Positions 11,484-22,405 of a stretch of DNA of 64,000 nt are shown here, in pieces (within the stretch, counting starts at the first letter, position 1; each line of letters starts with the position of its first letter). The stretch is from Imbricaverruca yamaguchii (lineage: Eukaryota; Arthropoda; Thecostraca; Neoverrucidae). The stretch lies in NCBI GenBank assembly GCA_034440575.1, contig JAOTOL010001602.1:2204501-2268500 (forward strand), written 5' to 3'. Made by a program: the position numbers and the translations under genes. A model generated the notes under the pieces. That model searched no databases. It was not told the DNA's origin and was given only the letters and a program-made list of their open reading frames with translations.

Positions 11484-11567
11484 ATCACCAGTAAGCATTG
11501 GGCGCTAAATGACCTTGTAGTCGGCGCGCCCTTAAGCCCAAATAATCAATCAATCACCAGTAAGCAT
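11484..11567 (+). mobile_element. Solo hairpin retroposon, 54 bp, nested in the LINE, with 15-bp TSD
   Basis: The insert 11,499-11,552 begins tgggcgc, has a gcgccc closing stem, then ttaagcccaaat and an aatcaatca tail. It is flanked by exact 15-bp copies of atcaccagtaagcat at 11,484-11,498 and 11,553-11,567. It interrupts the ORF2 remnant of the host LINE in the opposite orientation. Confidence 0.92.
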
Positions 11568-12339
11568 ATAACCGTCTGTTCCGAACGTATGGCCTATTCT
11601 CAATCGGCAGAGTATTACTTCTTCCCGGCGTTTGGTTCGGTGAGAGGACAGCCACTTTCCTAGTGTCGGTTTTAAAACCCTGAGCCTACTACACTTGGAA
11701 TTCCAGATTCGTTGCCATTCTGACCGTTTGCTTGATATACATATAGTAGGATATATATATCTTGGAGGGAGCCGTACATTGACCACACGGCCATTGCTAA
11801 TGGCATGTTTGGCGGTTATGTCAACAGCTTCGTTTCCCGCGAGTCCAACATGACTAGAAATCCAGCAGAACACGATATTTCTTCCGATGTCATGCAAGTA
11901 TTTTACTACTTTCATAATCCTCCGAACAAGTCTGTTATCCTGTTTAAAGATGTCCAGTGCCTGGAGACTGCTCAGAGAGTCTGTGAAAACCACATGCCTT
12001 GTGGACCGGTATTTCTGTATAAAATAGAGGGCCTGCAGAATGGCATACAGTTCGGTAGTAAAAATCGAGGTTTGCGTCGAACTCCTTGTCTACTTACGTA
12101 AGCACACCCGACACCAGAGATCGACTTTGAGCCGTCTGTGTAAATGCGCGAAAAGTCGTGATATTCGTGTATTTTCTCCAATGCTAACGTGCGGAGTTCC
12201 TCCGGGTTTACCTGCCCTTTCTTTGAGCAGGTTAGAGTCATGTCAGTTTTCACTGGGACAGCATGCCAAGGGGGAGTGCTAGGCGTGATTACACGTGCTA
12301 TGGAACGCGGCCGGATATTACATTCTCGAGGAGTGTATA

Positions 12340-12690
12340 AGTACACGGTAGTACAGTGAGTACAGTAAGCACTGCATACTAGTTACTATATAGAACTACG
12401 GCACAAATTTCCTCCATTTCGTTTTGAAAGCTACCTGGCGCCAGGATACTTCTCCGTCGTTCAACATTGACCCGTATCACGAGTCTCGCTTCAGCTGGCC
12501 TCCTGGCTGCAGTGCATTGCACGCAGAATCGGGCGCCATTCTGTCATCGAGTGCAGCCGTCCACCCGTGGCAGCTCGTGGTGACAAATGTCCTACGCAGG
12601 TGATGCGCAGCGTTGCACGGCGTGGCTCGCATCGCCACGAAACCCTGTCTTGGGACACAAGTTAGTGGCGGAAGTTCCGGCACAACACAT
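12340..12690. other. Unassigned sequence
   Basis: No recognisable gene or repeat. Confidence 0.4.
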
Positions 12691-13550
12691 CAGAAGCGCA
12701 ATCAGGGGAGCTAATGGCCTATAGTCCCCTCCCCCTCAGTCGTATCAGAGGCACCACATTTTGGCGCACAAAGAGCGCCAAAAAATAGCTGTCTTTGTGC
12801 ACTGGTGACCACTGACAATTTGCGATTCCCGAAGATGTGGTGGGCCACAAACAATTGCATTGGTGTCCGGAAAAAATACAACGGGCACGAAAAATACTCC
12901 CACTTTTTATGTCGGGGCCCAGCATAATTGACGTTTAGAGCCCAAAATAAACAGCAGGCCACGAAAACTCGCACCGACGCCCAATAATCGCGTCAGGCCC
13001 AAACAACATCGAGAGATGACTCCATAAATTCCTTCGTGACCCTACCAAAATTGCGTCGCGGACGAAAAATACACAAAACGGCGACACAAATTCCAGCATG
13101 GACCAGACAAAATCGCATGGTGCCTCACCCCCCTCCCTTCCCCCAAAAACAGGACAATAAAAAGATCAAAGACAAATCAAGCAAGGACCACGTAAAACGA
13201 ATCCGGGACCGGAAAATCGCTCCGAAGCACCATAAGCCACCAAAACGACAAGGGGCCGCAAAAAACGCGCCGGGTCCCACAAAAATCACACCGGGCCCAA
13301 ACATTCCCGTCTGGCCTACCCCGCCCCTCCCCCAAAAAACGGAGCCGGAGTTCCGAATAAAGAGGTTTGGGGAACATTCGGAAAACAGGAGGGGAGAAGG
13401 GATTGAAATCAGATCTGGAAATAATGGTGGTGCGTTCGACCCCCTTCAAAGGCAAATTAAGCTGCCGCTAATTATTTCAATAAAAAAATGGACGCTCCGA
13501 GAAAGTTGTGGCCGAAATCAGATTTTTAATTAGGGACAGGTAGGTGGCCC
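12690..13550 (-). repeat. Degenerate ~28-30-bp satellite array (array 1)
   Basis: On the minus strand the consensus is roughly gcgatttttgtgggccc repeated about 25 times with heavy divergence (plus-strand examples: gggaccggaaaatcgctccg, gggtcccacaaaaatcacac). The same family recurs on the plus strand at 15.0-16.2 kb and 54.8-56.3 kb. The open frame at 13,036-13,533 is repeat-derived. Confidence 0.7.
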
Positions 13551-13747
13551 CCCTCAAAATCAGCTCGCTTCCCGTGGCGCGGATCCCAGGTACTCCATTG
13601 GTCGAGCTTCGCCTCTGTTCGTTATTACTTGGGTGCGTTAAGGCTGTCCTCGAGTACCACTGAAGCTCAGCGATGGCAACGGCCAAGCCGTGAGCGGGAG
13701 CATCTCTCGATAGCGTGGGCAGAGGTGGCTGCACGGCTGAGCGGCCA

Positions 13748-14276
13748 CGGTGGCGGGGGGATGACCGCTGGGCTGGTGGAGGCAGCGCGCTTTCCATCGT
13801 TGTCAACGTAGCGGGGAGGATGACCTCTGTGCTGGTGGAGGCAGCGCGCCTTCCATCGTTGTCAACGTGGCGGGGAGGATGACCGCTGGGCTGGTGGAGG
13901 CAGCGCGCCTTCCATCGTTGTCAACGTGGCGGGGGGATGACCCTGTGCTGGTGGAGGCAGCGCGCCTTCCATCGTTGTCAACGTGGCGGGGAGGATGACC
14001 GCTGGGCTGGTGGAGGCAGCGCGCCTTCCATCGTTGTCAACGTGGCGGGGAGGATGACCGCTGGGCTGATGTAGGCAGCGCGCCTTCCATCGTTGTCGAC
14101 GTGGCGGGGACGATGACCTCTGTGCTGGTGGAGACAGCGCGCTTTCCATCGTTGTCGACGTGGCGGGGGGATGACCGCTGGGCTGGTGGAAGCAGCGCGC
14201 CTTCCATCGTTGTCGACGTGGCGGGGGGATGACCGCTGGGCTGGTGGAAGCAGCGCGCCTTCCGTCGTTGTCGACG
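13748..14276. repeat. ~59-60-bp minisatellite, eight to nine copies
   Basis: The unit is ggggatgaccgctgggctgg, then tggaggcagcgcgccttcc and atcgttgtcaacgtggcg. Copies are highly similar, with ctgtgctgg versus gctgggctgg variants, suggesting recent expansion. Minus-strand frames encode MEGALPPPAQRSS-type repeats that I regard as non-genic. Confidence 0.95.
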
Positions 14277-14990
14277 TCACTGGTACCATCTCGACGTCAG
14301 CCCACTTGCAACAAGCCCACCTCGCAGACCCATTCAACACTCCAAAACCTACGCAACGGCCGGCCACCTGCAGCGCGGCTGTGTTGCAACAATTGGCTCG
14401 GACATTATGCGGCCCAGCTGCGATTAGAGATCTCGCCCGGCACAGCGCCAATGCAAAGTACGGCCACGGCATCTGCATCGTGCATACAGACGCCCGGCCT
14501 GGCGCTGCTCTCCGGCCGGGTAAGGTGGCCATCGATATACGATACATTTCCAGGGAGGCCGGTGAGCTGACCGACAGCCGGAATCGGGCACGAGTCGGCC
14601 AAACGACTGGCACGCTCGGCTTTACGGCTGGCTGAGTCACGGCACCGCCGCCATGACTGACATCGAGAGCGTGCAGCCTGGCTGTGTGGGTGCGTATTTG
14701 TGTACGCTAGCGGATCTGGCTCACCGGCTTGGTGACCGGGTGGGGGCAACAATCTGTGCCGCCGTCGCTGTGTGTTATTGCGTTTTTGTCATTTCTGCGA
14801 TTTTGTGGGGCGTCTTCACAATTGTCCTGCACCATGTTTGGATCCAATGCCATGCAATGGTTCGCATGTGTGTTCGGTGGGAAAATTCGATGAATTGAAA
14901 TGGATATTTTTCTTTTTACATTTCCTGTCGACAAATAATTTGGACGCCCCTCTGAAGTCATGTAACTCATCGTTCTGTTTCGATATGCTC
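14277..14990. other. Unassigned sequence after the 60-bp array
   Basis: GC-rich and open in several frames (14,171-14,640), with no recognisable domain. No splice pair gives a credible exon. Confidence 0.35.
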
Positions 14991-16230
14991 CCATATTGGC
15001 TACCGAACCGAGACGCGAGCTGGTTACGTGTTCTTTTCTGGGCCCGTGGCGTTTTTCTTCGTCCTGGATGTGTTATACCGCATCATCTTATTTTTTAGTC
15101 CCCCGACATATTTATGTCATCCCGACATATTTATTTACTTAGATATTTTACGGATTCCGTGCTTTAAGGACATCCGTGGGTCACGAAGGCCCGATGTGCG
15201 CAGCTACTGCATCGGCACGCTTCTTCATGATCACGTCTCTTTTTGTGGGCCCGACCTGTTTTTGAGGCCCTCGTAGTACTCGGGGTCACGGTGTGCTTTG
15301 AGGTTCCCTATGGATTTTGAAGGTCTTCAGTGTGTTTAGTTACCCCAGTGTTTTCGCGCGTTTGGCGGCCCTACGCAAGTTGTGGTCCGGACTCGAGTTT
15401 TCCGGCCTCGACGCGATTTGATTTCGAGAGCTCTTCTGAATCTTTCAGACACCCAGTAGGCCTCAACGAGACTTTTGGGTCCCCGATGCGACTTATTTTG
15501 AGGTCCTGAACTTGTTCTTTCGAAGCCCTACACAATCCTTGGAGGTCTCTGCTGCGCTCGTTGGGCTCCGGATCGATTTGCCGGGACCAGACTGATTTCC
15601 CTGCTTATTTTTTTTTGGGAGCCCAACATTTTTTTTCGCATCTCGTCGCGATTTTCTGGGGTCTCGATGTATTTATTTGGCACACAGACGGAAACTTTGG
15701 GTTCCGATGAAGATTTGTGGTGCTCCAACGAGGTTTTGAGGGGCTTCGGTGCGATTTTTGGGAGCCCAGACGCGAGTCTTCGGGTGCTCCACGCGAATTT
15801 GTTGAGGCTGGCCCAATGTTTTTTCGGAACCCGTTTTGATTTTTTTCGGAGTTCGGGTCGCTTTTTTTAAAGTCCAGGTGCGAGATGTTGAGATGCGAGA
15901 CTCCCTGTTGAGTTCTTCCGGCTGACGGCGCCATATTTTTGGGCCACGGGTAGATTTCCTAGGACCCGGGGCGATTTTTCGAGGCCTCTTTCGATTCCTT
16001 TTTCAGAACTCGTCGCCACTTTGAGCCCTTCTAACGCGATCTTTGGGACCCCAGCGTGATTTCTGGAGTCCAGATTGATCGCATTGCCCCTGCTGAATTT
16101 TGCGTGGCCACGGTTTTTTTATCGGGTTCCGGCTCGAGTTTGAGGAACCAGCGTCACTTTTGCGAGTTCAGGTTAAATCTTCCCAGCCCCTGCGCGATTC
16201 TTTGAGATCCACCACCTCTCATGGTCGGGA
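14990..16230 (+). repeat. Degenerate ~28-30-bp satellite array (array 2)
   Basis: About 35-40 diverged units of the type ggcgatttttgggagccc (for example gatttttcgaggcctctt, gcgatctttgggacccc). Same family as 12.7-13.5 kb (opposite strand) and 54.8-56.3 kb. It looks old and no protein is likely. Confidence 0.7.
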
Positions 16231-17038
16231 AATTTCTCCTATTTTTCTTAATCTAAAGATCGTCAAAACCAAAATTTTGATTTCGGCCAATTCATTTTGC
16301 GATCCCGCTACTATTCATCGTCTTATGGGTAATTTTTGTCCACCCTTAGAAGGCTCACAAATGTGAGCCTTCCTCTCTCTGAAAGGAAACGCTCACATTT
16401 GTTCCAGTTTACGCTGGGCTCCAGCAAAAAAGAAAGTGAGCCGGTGGCTGTAATCATTTCAGTGGGAGGAACAGTAGAAGTGAACTTTCCTATCCAGCTG
16501 TAAGGATTCAGACCATCGCTGATTATAATCCCGAGCCTTCAATTATCTGGGCTTTTTAATATGGGGCACTATGAGGAGTTCCAGTTTGATTTTATCAGCC
16601 TCACAATCCATCCATACACTGCACCACTCCCTCCAGCTTTCTACATACCTCCCCACGTAGAAGAAACTTAAATGTCATATTTAATGTGAGCGAGGCGAAG
16701 GTCGAGCGAGGTATGAATACCAATATCGGAACTATCAGCCTCGGGACAGCGGCGAACCCACGAATTTCTGTGGGGACACACGTGAGGATGGGGGCCACTT
16801 CTGAAGTACTTGGAGGGGCCCGGCGCCTTTGCCTTCCAAGGGGCGCCTTTGGTTGAAAAAAAAAATCATCAAATTCCTTGAAAAAGTCCTCATCAGAATG
16901 GACGTTTCCCCTCCGATGAAACGTCCTATGGCCCCGAGGGGCGTCTGGCGTAAAAATTCGACGGGGTGCCCTCTAGCCCTCCCAGAGTGGCGCCACTTTC
17001 ATATGGGTGGACGCGCATGCCCTTGCATCCACCCCGGC
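16231..17038. other. Unassigned sequence with a palindrome
   Basis: At 16,349-16,372 there is an inverted repeat, gaaggctcaca and tgtgagccttc around a 2-nt centre, with a partial further copy (gctcacatttg) about 20 bp on. Otherwise I recognise nothing. Confidence 0.4.
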
Positions 17039-17101
17039 CTCAGGAAAGTAGGCGACTTTAGGGCGCATCGACCATGTTGATCACATAGCTCAGGGAAGTA
17101 G
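17039..17101 (-). mobile_element. Solo hairpin retroposon, 37 bp, with TSD
   Basis: The insert 17,052-17,088 (plus strand: gactttagggcgcatcgacc, then atgttgatcacatag) is flanked by ctcaggaaagtag (17,039-17,051) and ctcagggaagtag (17,089-17,101), a 13-bp duplication with one mismatch. It matches the loop and 3' stem side of the LINE terminal hairpin, so it is shorter than the ~55-bp copies. Confidence 0.78.
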
Positions 17102-18690
17102 CCAAGGGGGCGTCGCTCCACCCCTTTGGCTCCTACGGACCCCTGGCGCGGCCCATACGTAATCGTCTATAAGCGACGATGAGCGTCTACGAGAGTCCAT
17201 CGCGAAGGTGCAGAGGGCAACAGCACCTCTCACGGCCGCCGAGGCTGTTAACGAGCCCCTAAGCCTACCGGCTATTGCGAGCATATACGGACCCATACGA
17301 ACGTATGCGGGCCGTTGTTAACCCGCGCCGTCTTTCCGGTCAAATCCTCACACCCCGTTTCGGTGGGAGGGGGGGGGGGGGTTGAAGACCCCCCTCTAAA
17401 ACCCAAACTAAGCATCGCATGAAAACGAAAGAGGTGTCATCGGAAAGCGCTCGACGAGTAGGGTCTGGGTCCACCCCCCCCACAAAAAAAAATCCACAAA
17501 AGTGACGCCACCAGGGGGCTAAATTTTCACGACTTTTCAGGACTTATATTGTTTTGTTTTTTTTTAATCTGGGAGCTCATTTTGGGGATATATGAAAAAC
17601 AAAAATTATTTGGAATGAGAAAAGGACAGCGAAATCGACCAGGGCTACAATTTCCCCCCCCCCCCCCCCGATTTTTTTTTTATTTCAAGTTCGACTTTTC
17701 AAGTTCGACTTTTCAAGTTTTCTTTAATTTTCCTTTTCCAATGGGTAGAGCAGACCGAGAAACGTTGTTGGAAGTCAACTTGCCCTCATAAAAAATGTTT
17801 ACTTTAACCAGAATCCTGTATTGGAACTGCAATATGGCAAATACGCAAAACTTACATGTAGTCAAAAAAGAAAGAAAAATTCAACTCGTACGTTTTGTTG
17901 CATACGTAAACATAAGCAAACGCTGAAAGTTTCATTAAAACATCTGTATCCGTTAAAGCGTGACGACTGATTGAACTTTTTTGGAGGTGACCTCACTTGA
18001 CCTTGACTAACACGTTGACCCTTGATGACTCGACGTGAAAATTTTGAATCAGCATGTCAAATTGATGTGGGAAAAGGCATGCCAAATTTGGGCGCGCTGC
18101 CGCGCGCCGTTCGTCCACTATTCGCGAAAACCTTGAGGGAGCGGTTGAATACCCCCCCTCGAGACTGGACGGATTAATGTCTACAGGGCCATAACGTTGA
18201 AAGGAAGCACTATCGTTCTGAGACGACTCCTCAAACCGCACACCAAGGTCATAACACCTTTTTTCCGTGGCGAGGTATGGGACAACCTACCCCTTACCGA
18301 ATGCTGAATCGACGTCCTTTGCAATACAGCTTTGACATGCCGTGCCTAGTTGCATGTTTACTCGGCTTGCACTCCTTGTGTATAACAGTGCGACATGCTT
18401 ACTTATAACTTGACGAATGGTCAGACGATCCGTACAAAATAACCGCTGTCCCCTCCCCGACTTGGGGAGGGGGGAGCAGTTTCTATGCCGTGGTGGAAGG
18501 CGACCAGGCAAGAAACTTGGTCAGGAAAACGGAATGCAAATGGATGGAAGCAAAGGAAGTGCGCTTTTGCCACGGAATATGAGGGAGACAAACTCACATT
18601 CCTGAAACATTATGGAGGCGCCTTGTGGCCTTGTCAAAAGAACACAACACCAATCGCGTTTCTTCGCCATTCCGACATGCTCGTTCCCTG
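17102..18690. other. Unassigned sequence with homopolymer runs
   Basis: It contains G-runs at 17,369-17,380 and C-runs at 17,475 and 17,656-17,669. Near 17,985-18,025 are TGACCT/TGACCTTGAC half-sites like those of nuclear-receptor elements. No gene is recognisable. Confidence 0.35.
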
Positions 18691-19560
18691 GTGCCATGGC
18701 ACGTACGGCGCGGGGTCAGCCTCCAGTGCCACTGCACACCTGAGGGCCGGCGACACGGGGCGGTCCTCCCGACACCGTCACAAAGGTCGCCGGCGCGCCA
18801 GCCTGGCGACAGTCGAATGTCAGTCCGTCCGGCGGCCGCCCGACTCGCCGGGCCGACTGCCGGGCCGTTTGTTACCGTGAAGTTTAGCACGGCCGGCGCC
18901 TATTTACGGTGGCCGTAAATGTCAGGTGATGGCCACGTGCGGCCGCCATTGGTATGCGCGGCCGGCGGCGGCGCTGTCCCGGCCGCACCGACGTCGGCCG
19001 CGGCCACCGACCCGGCGGCGCACGTGCGCGCCAGCGTGGCCCGGCGCGGCGCACGTGCACGCCGACATGAGCGAGGGCGGCCACGCGCACTGGAACACAC
19101 GGCCAGCCACGCCCGGGCGAGCAGGTGTATGCGCTGTGATGTCACGTGCATACGGCCAGAAGTTACGACTTGGCACAACCGGCGCGGACATGGTGCGCGC
19201 GTCAGGATGCAACCAGGTCGGCGGCGAGATTACACCGAGTGGCTGCTTCCCAGTCAGTGGCGATGCACGTGCACGCGCAGACAAACGAGTGGCCGACCAT
19301 GTCTGGCAGTGGCGCCCGGCGGCAGCGGCGAGCTACAGGCACGCCACCCTGACCTGAGCGTCGCACACTCGGCACAGAGATCAAGGCCACGTGTCGCAAT
19401 CGGGCCGCGGCGGCCGGGGCCAACGGCTGGTATCGACAGCGTTCGTGACGTCACCGACCCGCTGACAACTGACGCAGCCGGTCCAACCCGCTGCGACGAT
19501 GGTGCGGCGACACCGCGCCGGGAATGCCTCCCGCTGGCAGGTTCGTAGAGACCACAGTCG
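18690..19560. promoter_or_regulatory. GC-rich block with six CACGTG sites
   Basis: CACGTG palindromes begin at 18,934, 19,021, 19,052, 19,143, 19,266 and 19,388, inside strongly CpG-rich DNA. Long overlapping open frames (for example 18,919-19,548, +) exist on both strands, but none has a domain or splice support. A bHLH-bound regulatory region or CpG-island promoter is possible. Simple GC bias is the alternative. Confidence 0.4.
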
Positions 19561-19854
19561 TCAGCACAGACGACTGGTGATGCTCTCCGGTCGGACAGGG
19601 TCTCACACCATCGCAACAAATCGCAACAATTCACGTTTTTATACCCAACATATGCTGTAAATGTTTTTTTTAAGGAATACCGCATGTAAACATACCATCA
19701 GTAAAAATGAATTGCATACCGAGGTTTTGGTAACGCAAAGTAATCTGGAGTCTGGATAATCACGACCAGTCAGCGATTGGATCCCTGGCCACACAACTTA
19801 ACGTAGAGGAAACGAACCTTGAAATATACCAGTCCGCTTATCCACAAAAAGGGC

Positions 19855-20060
19855 CCAGCAGTGCGTTCGTTAAGGGTGACAGGCTACACATTGTCTAGTA
19901 GAGAGTGACGGTTCATGCGTGGTTCAATACAAACGGTAACGAGGCATGCATGGTGCAGTACAAGCGATGACAAGCCATACCCGACATAGTACAAATTGTG
20001 ACAGGCCATACCTAGTCTGGTACAAACGGTGACAGGCCATACTTGGTCCCGTACAAACTG
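19855..20060. repeat. ~32-bp tandem repeat
   Basis: Five to six diverged units of gtacaaacggtgacaggcc followed by atacctggtc (variants catgcatggtgcag, atacccgacatag). Confidence 0.8.
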
Positions 20061-22186
20061 CTATCTACTATGCAAAACTAGTTTCCAATGATGCACTATC
20101 TCACGATCCGATCGAATCGTCAAATTTGGCTGTTTTTCACAATGCGTGGAAATTAATATTGGAAAACAACAAATAAAACATGAATGTTGCAACATTAGTA
20201 TGTGTCACAATACCGTCAACCATTCAAACTTCACGCCTAACATGACTAAGTACATATGAGCAAACTCAAGACGTGACCCATCGCATGTCAGAAAAGCAAA
20301 CTAAAGAAATATAGCAAACGGATGCTGTTTCATCATGAAATTCAAACTTCCCACGCCTAACAGAATTGAGCACGCACTGGCCTTTGCCCATTGGGACTAA
20401 ATAAATGCTAGGTGGGCGACAACGCACTTACCGAGGCGGGTTGACGAAACCCGCATCGAAATAATTATTCATTTTCATTCACCCTAGCGTGCAGAAGTTG
20501 GTCCACCAGCCTCGTTACGAACATGGTCGCGCCGATTGCAGCCTATTCAAAACGTCCGGCTGGGCTGCACTTATATTTATGGCACCGTTATAACGAAAGT
20601 CCATAACTAGAATCATGGTTGTTCAACAAACGAGGCAGTAAACACACCTCGTTAAACGTGTCCACATGTAAAATATAAAGCAGGAAGAGATGTCATGCAC
20701 AATGCCATCCACCAGGAAAGACACTGGTGCCATTGCCGCATCACTTTGGACGTCTTCACAACCGCAGCAGCTGACTATCTCCAGGTGAGTACGATGCTAG
20801 ACTAGGGAATAAGCGACGAGTATCGATGTTCCCATGGCGCCATCTGCGACAGCATTCACACCTTGGTTAGCCTTGCGCGCGTCAAGGTGTGCACCGGCCG
20901 ACGCTCGGGAGGGCACGCATCACTCTCCCTCCCGAGAGTGATGAACTCCCGCACGGCCCGAGAACTCCCGAATGAGAACTCGATGAACTCCCGCCCGAGA
21001 ACTCCCGCACGGCCATCTCAGGAACGGCAGCACATACGATCACGTTTGATCGCTGGAACACGCGCCATTCCATATATAGGCTGCCAATGGTCGATATGGC
21101 TCTACAATTCACGTGGCGATAGAGCAATGGTAATCGGTGCCAGACGACGCGTGGCTGCGGCATGTCGAGTAGACAATCCAAAACAGGTTCGACTTCCGAC
21201 AGGCAGTGACCCCACAGTTGGCACCTCATCTCCTATCGATGTAAAAATGCGGAAACCGCTGAACATGGAAGAAGGCTACATTATAATTACGACTACACCG
21301 CGAGTATAACTCCATTGGCAGTCGCAAGAGATCCATACCAGATTAATACCGTTCTATGATAGAAATAAAACACCATTACGAACATATGCAGTTATGCCAG
21401 GCAACGCTCAGTAAACACGTCTCAACAGCCAAACAAATCACGCGTACAAAATACATGAGCATCCAGTGTCTATGCAAAATGTTACCAACCAATTCAAGGA
21501 ACACAACTGGGGAAAAATAATCGTTGAAACATCAACATATCACAATCGATGATATCACTTCGGCGATAGTTTCACAACGGAATTGACATTTGACAAACTT
21601 CTTCAAACATTGCAAACTGTTGAAGCAGCATAGCCAACACTAGCAATCAACCAACACTAGCAGTGACGTTCTGAGGCCCTAAGCACAGCCTCCACAGGAC
21701 TGAATAACCCCTCGCAGTACGCACCATTATCATCTCTGGTCTCGGCGGTAACACATCGATAACAGCTACAGAACGCCCTTGTCGCATACCTTATCATTCG
21801 AACAGTCTGTCTGCTGTCCAATGGTCCAACACCCGTTTAACGCCAACCGACATTACGAGTCGGTCTCAGATCGGGGGAATGTACAGGTGCTCATGTCAGG
21901 CGGCAAACGCGCCACCACTGACACAAAGAAGATAAGTGCTTCTGAGTCAGCATGTCTGAGCTTCTCTAGGTGATCCTCTGGACTGGGAACGAGGACATCT
22001 GATGAGAGCTACACGTTACCGACCCCTCCGGATATCTGCTGCCCAGTTGCGTCGGAACTGGATGCAGACCTAGTTATGCATTGTCCACCAGTTGTGCCGT
22101 TTTTCAGCCCGAGCTAGCCTGACGACTCTCGCCCCAACAAAGCATCAACCCAATCTCGGCCCCAATCAGCATGACTGCGCTGGAAC
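20061..22186. other. Unassigned sequence 3' of the DENND1-like gene
   Basis: Short gaactcccg repeats lie at 20,930-21,012. A GCGGGTT/AACCCGC hairpin lies near 20,437-20,455. I see no polyadenylation signal that clearly belongs to the upstream minus-strand gene. Confidence 0.35.
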
Positions 22187-22405
22187 TTATGACTTGGAGT
22201 TTGCCGCCAGTGCCACCGAGTCGGTCGGCCCACACTCCGAGTCTGGCAGACTCGCCGTCTGACCGGTGGCGTCACACGGCACCGACTGACCAAGCACGCC
22301 GTTGGTGGCGGGGCCGTTGAAGCGGAGGCCGTACTCGTCCAGCAGCGCCTCGTCGCTGCTGCGGCTCGCCAAGGACGTCGCCGACCCCGTCTGCACGCGC
22401 GACCC
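22187..22405 (-). CDS. DENND1: Candidate DENND1-like terminal exon (exon 12)
   Basis: The acceptor is tctgtcggcag; 219 nt in phase 0 to a TAA stop at 22,187. It encodes [20 protein letters not shown], then [16 protein letters not shown], and ends ALAANSKS. Codon use is gene-like and the phase fits exon 11. The open frame also runs upstream through a hydrophobic stretch ([17 protein letters not shown]) using another acceptor (ccgacccag), so this could be the last exon of a membrane protein instead. Confidence 0.45.
   Translation of the reverse strand, partial: GSRVQTGSATSLASRSSDEALLDEYGLRFNGPATNGVLGQSVPCDATGQTASLPDSECGPTDSVALAANSKS

Larger units (their letters stand above)
11170..12328 (-). 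pseudogene. LINE ORF2 C-terminal remnant: RNase H and tail
   Basis: Two frames carry an RNase H domain. One (12,346 down to 11,972) has YTDGSKSISGVG; after a frameshift the second (11,993 down to 11,550) has FTDSLSSLQALD and CWISSHVGLAGNEAVD. The region between, with the expected ELYAILQAL segment, is out of frame. Downstream of the nested insertion the C-terminal cysteine motif (PLCPRCSNPL) continues. There is no reverse transcriptase domain because the copy is 5'-truncated. This family type removes RNA from the RNA/DNA hybrid during target-primed reverse transcription. Confidence 0.85.
11135..12339 (-). mobile_element. 5'-truncated RNase-H LINE (I/Nimb-like clade) with TSD
   Basis: A minus-strand LINE copy (11,146-12,328) is flanked by an exact 11-bp target-site duplication, aggagtgtata, at 11,135-11,145 and 12,329-12,339. 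It keeps only the ORF2 C-terminal third (RNase H and a cysteine-rich tail), a short 3' UTR, a 33-nt terminal hairpin (11,175-11,207) and a (CCA)n tail at 11,146-11,161. A 54-bp hairpin element is nested inside it at 11,499-11,552. Confidence 0.88.

Noticed and set aside
13978..14640. 220-codon minus-strand frame
   Set aside because: Half of it is the 60-bp minisatellite; the remainder has no recognisable domain.
18919..19548. 209-codon frame in GC-rich DNA
   Set aside because: Competing long frames on both strands, no domain, no splice pattern; explained by low stop density in GC-rich sequence.
20437..20455. GCGGGTT/AACCCGC hairpin as a histone-type 3' stem-loop
   Set aside because: The sequence does not match the histone stem-loop and no histone gene is nearby.
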